Source: Letharia columbiana
Taxonomy: Eukaryota > Ascomycota > Lecanoromycetes > Lecanorales > Parmeliaceae
DNA: 64,000 nucleotides
Reading direction: 5' to 3'
Assembly (NCBI RefSeq): GCF_014066305.1
Contig: NW_023501065.1
Span: forward strand, 434,001 to 498,000
This document shows, one piece after another, positions 61,255 to 64,000 of this stretch. Under the pieces are notes generated by a model. It did not search any database. It saw nothing but the letters and a program-made list of their open reading frames with translations, and had not been told where the DNA came from. A program made the translations under genes and the position numbers. Within the stretch, counting starts at the first letter, position 1, and every line of letters starts with the position of its first letter.

Positions 61255-62802
61255 CTATTGGGGCGGCACAATAGCGCAAGCGCCCTTTGCTGCGTCGGCA
61301 GGAATAGACCCGTTGGCAATCCAAACGTCGATCAAAGGCTGCATCGGCTCCGCATCCCGGTCCGCGAGAAGGCCGTAGAGTTTGGCGACTGTGCAAAAGT
61401 GGACGAAGCAAGAATTGAGATCAGTCCAACCTTGTCCGTTGTTCTGCCCGCTCAAGTGCCAGAAAGGGTCGACCCAATGAGAGTGATAAAGGTGCGCGTA
61501 GATGCGGAAGATTTGACGAAAGCATGTGCGGCAGTCGTGGAGGAATGTCTCTGGAAAGCCTGCGCTCTTGCCAATCCAATCGCGACCGTCAGTATTCACG
61601 CTGCCGGGCGTGTTCGTATCCGCGGATCTAGTAGGAGTCTCGGTAGGGAACGCTTTGGGGTCGTGGATCTTGCCTGTCATCCACCTCTGGACTAAAGAGA
61701 TGTACTGCGGTGCCGACACGGCAACCGGGTCTTTCTTGTGGTCCAGCCAGGTATACGTGTGGCTGTCGAAGGTCAGAAACATCTCTTTGGAGGTCATCGG
61801 ATAGGCTCACCGTCCAGCAGCCATTCTTGGGCATGAGTCGGAGTTGCACACTGGCTTTCCAGTGTTGTGGTCTGTTTCCTGGATGCATTGACCAATGGTC
61901 GAGACGATGCGATAGTTCTCGACAGCTGTCCGATTACCCGTTAGCAAACCTGTAGTTCATAGAAGATGTCAACGACTCTACAGACTTTGGTGAGCGAGCC
62001 AATCCGCAAGGTCCACATTTGCAGGCTGAGCTGCTAAAGGCATAAAGTTGCCTTTCACCCCTAACTTGGCGTATTTTTCTCGAAAGAAAAACTTAGGCGG
62101 CTCAGCTGCGGCGGGTTGTTCTGCATTACTGGCGACACTGTCCGAGCTCAGGCCAGTGTTGGATGAAAATGATGAAGATTGATTGAGAGGCGGCATCGTA
62201 GGCGAGAAGGTAGTCGGCGAAGGATTTGGGGAGCCGTTGGCTCTCTGCTGGCTCGTATTGATATTTCCGGTGCCTTCGTTCTGACGATTGAAGCCTTGTC
62301 GCCTGAGGTAGCGCACCAAAGTCAGTGAGCTAAACAATCCATCTTGATAGCGTAAGGAGATAGGTAGTTCTTGCTCTACACGACTCGTCTCTAACTGCAT
62401 GAAGGAAGGGGAATACCGCAAGTCCACTGCATTGGTACGAAGATGTCCACTCGACGGCATAAGCTCTGTAACACGGAACACAGTACAGAAAGGCATTCTT
62501 GGTGTAGCTGGGAAATAAGACAGGAAGAAGTGCGTGTGAGGTGCGGAAGGATCAAAGGAAAGCCAAGAGCAACACGGTCAAAAGCCACTACCAGGGAGCT
62601 GAGGGTGATGCAGTGGCATGATGGTAGAAGTCGGGGGTGAGAAATTCAGTGACTCGCATGCGAAATAAATTCTGGTTGACCGCTGAGGCGACTAAGCAAG
62701 TCTTCAAAGACAAGGTAAGACAGAAAATAATCCACGCCCAGCAGATCTTAACGCCTGCTTTCGTGATGAGACTTACATGTTACGGAGCCAAGAAGTCATC
62801 AT
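61255..62802 (-). CDS. MOB kinase activator (Mob2-type)
   Basis: Four exons on the minus strand (62,777-62,802, 61,986-62,302, 61,811-61,925, 61,255-61,762) give 321 aa. MOB proteins bind and activate NDR/LATS kinases; Mob2 partners Cbk1/Orb6-type kinases in polarity. After a Ser/Pro/Gln-rich N-terminus comes FFFREKYAKLGVKGNF and DLADWLAHQTVENYRIVS. Then follow the zinc ligands in VCNSDSCPRMAAG (C-x4-C) and AHLYHSHW (H-x4-H), with HTYTWL between and WTDLNSCFVHF after. The 48-nt intron (61,763-61,810) has a CTGAC branch site and hides an in-frame TGA. The first intron (474 nt) is the least certain part. The long insert before DWIGKSAGFP favours Mob2 over Mob1. Confidence 0.88.
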
Positions 62803-63331
62803 GAGCAGGGGAGCCACTGCGTGTTTAGTTCTAATAACATTGACAATCCTGCAGTGATGTTGATAAAATTTCAGCTGCTTCAGCGATGAAGTGCGTCATT
62901 TGACGATATATGTTGACAAGAAAAGAGAATGGATTCCCCTTCAGGGACAGATGAAATTGAACAAAGAACCTCGGAAGACACCCCTTGTTTGGTTAATGCT
63001 TTCCCCGGGAAGCGCCGCCTCGCTTGTGTTAGGTGAAACAGCTAGTTCCGGCGATCGGGAGAGGTATTATTCCGAGATCAATCCACCTCATTCCCCAAAT
63101 CCCAAAGTATTTACAGGATTACCACTTAAAACAGATCATCGGAGTTACATCTACATCATGTCACAAATACACCCTTCATTTTAAATCCTGGACCTTTGGA
63201 ACATCACCTACGGAGGGCGAGTGGAGATCAAACTTCTTCCATACAGTCACAAGCGATGAGCACCTAGCTACCTCGCCGAATCCTCCGGACTTTAAGTCTT
63301 TCAGCGCACGCAAATCATTGGACAGCCTGAA
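62803..63331. promoter_or_regulatory. Divergent intergenic region MOB/LEO1
   Basis: 529 bp between two divergent start codons, so it should carry both promoters. Short forward frames (62,891-63,184 and 63,033-63,359) are not recognisable. No specific site identified. Confidence 0.4.
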
Positions 63332-64000
63332 ATGTCTGACGAACAGGATGTCAGTATAGCCAGTGATCAGGACCAAGTCGACGATCAGCTCAATAACGAG
63401 GATGATGGGGGCCTTTTTGGATCAGGATCAGAAGACGAGCAATCCGGGTGTGAAGCTTTTCTATACTACGATGAGACGGAGCTGACTTTTGTAATCTCAG
63501 TACCGAGAGTATTAGTAATAAACGTCGCAAACTCGATGACGCCGAGCTAGATTCTGGAGACGATGAAGGCAGACTCGATCGTGTTAAAGATGGCGTCAAT
63601 GGACACGGCAAGGAACAGGAGATGTACGATCGCTTGGCAAATATCTTGGATATCTCCATTGGCCGTCATCCTGTTCCGCAACCTAGTGACGGCGAGGTGT
63701 TTATTTTCACCCATGCTTGGTCTACCCAACGGTAAAAATATCGTACTAATACTTGCAATAGCTCTATCTGCTTCAATTACCCAATTTCATTGGCATCAGT
63801 CCAGAAGGCTTCACATTGAAGAACTTCAAACCTCCGACCACCGATCATCACTCTTCCGATCCGCCTTCGTCCACGTTCTCAGCGTATCAGACATCCAACA
63901 ACACCATACGCTGGAAACACTCACCTAGCGACCCAGAGAAGACCCAATCTAATGCACGAGTTCTCCGCTGGTCCGATGGTTCATTGACCCTTCAGCTCGC
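63332..64000 (+). CDS. LEO1: RNA polymerase II-associated Paf1-complex subunit Leo1 (3' end outside window)
   Basis: Three exons visible: 63,332-63,447, 63,501-63,696 and 63,762 to the window end. Leo1 belongs to the Paf1 complex, which travels with elongating RNA polymerase II and promotes histone H2B ubiquitination and related marks. The N-terminus is acidic with the family motif LFGSGSEDE. The conserved core follows: ANILDISIGRHPVPQPSDGE joins across the second intron to LYLLQLPNFIGISPEGFTL, then TIRWKHSP, ARVLRWSDGSLTLQL, which is the Leo1 beta-rich region. The second intron (63,697-63,761) carries a CTAAT branch site. The rest of the gene lies to the right. Confidence 0.93.

Noticed and set aside
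61807..61809. In-frame TGA suggesting the MOB gene is dead
   Set aside because: A 48-nt GT-AG intron with a CTGAC branch site removes it and restores the conserved GRHTYTWL junction.

Overview
The window reads as a nuclear contig of a filamentous ascomycete (Pezizomycotina). The genes carry short GT-AG introns, mostly 48-110 nt, and the recognisable proteins (Cbf5, LSm8, Emc5, CHORD/CS, verprolin, mitochondrial rhomboid, MOB activator, Leo1) are of fungal type. The transposon DNA carries the mark of repeat-induced point mutation (RIP): CpA and TpG almost vanish while CpG survives. I cannot fix the class or genus from sequence alone.

Layout. 1-4.3 kb is ordinary gene space: a C-terminal gene fragment, an HpcH/HpaI-type aldolase rebuilt here as nine exons including an 18-nt one, a glutaredoxin-like gene, and CBF5. 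About 5.54-47.34 kb is a 42-kb AT-rich, gene-free block. 47.98-64 kb is dense gene space again: LSM8, EMC5, a CHORD/CS gene, a mitochondrial membrane protein, VRP1, a Tma17/Adc17-like chaperone, a mitochondrial rhomboid, a broken PhoD-like phosphatase, a MOB activator, and the 5' part of LEO1. Most neighbours are divergent or convergent pairs with 70-250 bp between starts.

The AT-rich block can be resolved into transposons inserted into one another, each supported by terminal repeats and a target-site duplication (TSD). A degraded host element or sequence E, with inverted arms at 6,263-6,309 and 46,980-47,026, holds F (7,028-9,969, TSD TTCTA) and D (10,124-44,251). D holds C (12,874-29,513) and B (32,804-43,310, TSD TTTAT). 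C holds A (13,859-23,465, TSD ACTTT). A holds a GC-normal island with a 200-bp minisatellite. B holds a 662-bp TA-flanked MITE and a young LTR element G (39,673-42,566, TSD ATATC). A, B and D are one Ty3/gypsy family: 164-bp LTRs and about 6.95 kb each once nested DNA is removed. C is a second gypsy family with 276-bp LTRs. F and G are about 2.9-kb elements without pol that carry the same LTR as A/B/D.

No secondary-metabolite cluster, CRISPR, rRNA or convincing tRNA was seen. The strongest observations are the insertion order, the lightly RIPed non-autonomous LTR element with its intact empty site elsewhere in the window, the un-RIPed satellite island, and the PhoD-like pseudogene. Coordinates of introns and elements were read by eye and cross-checked by reading-frame sums or repeat lengths.
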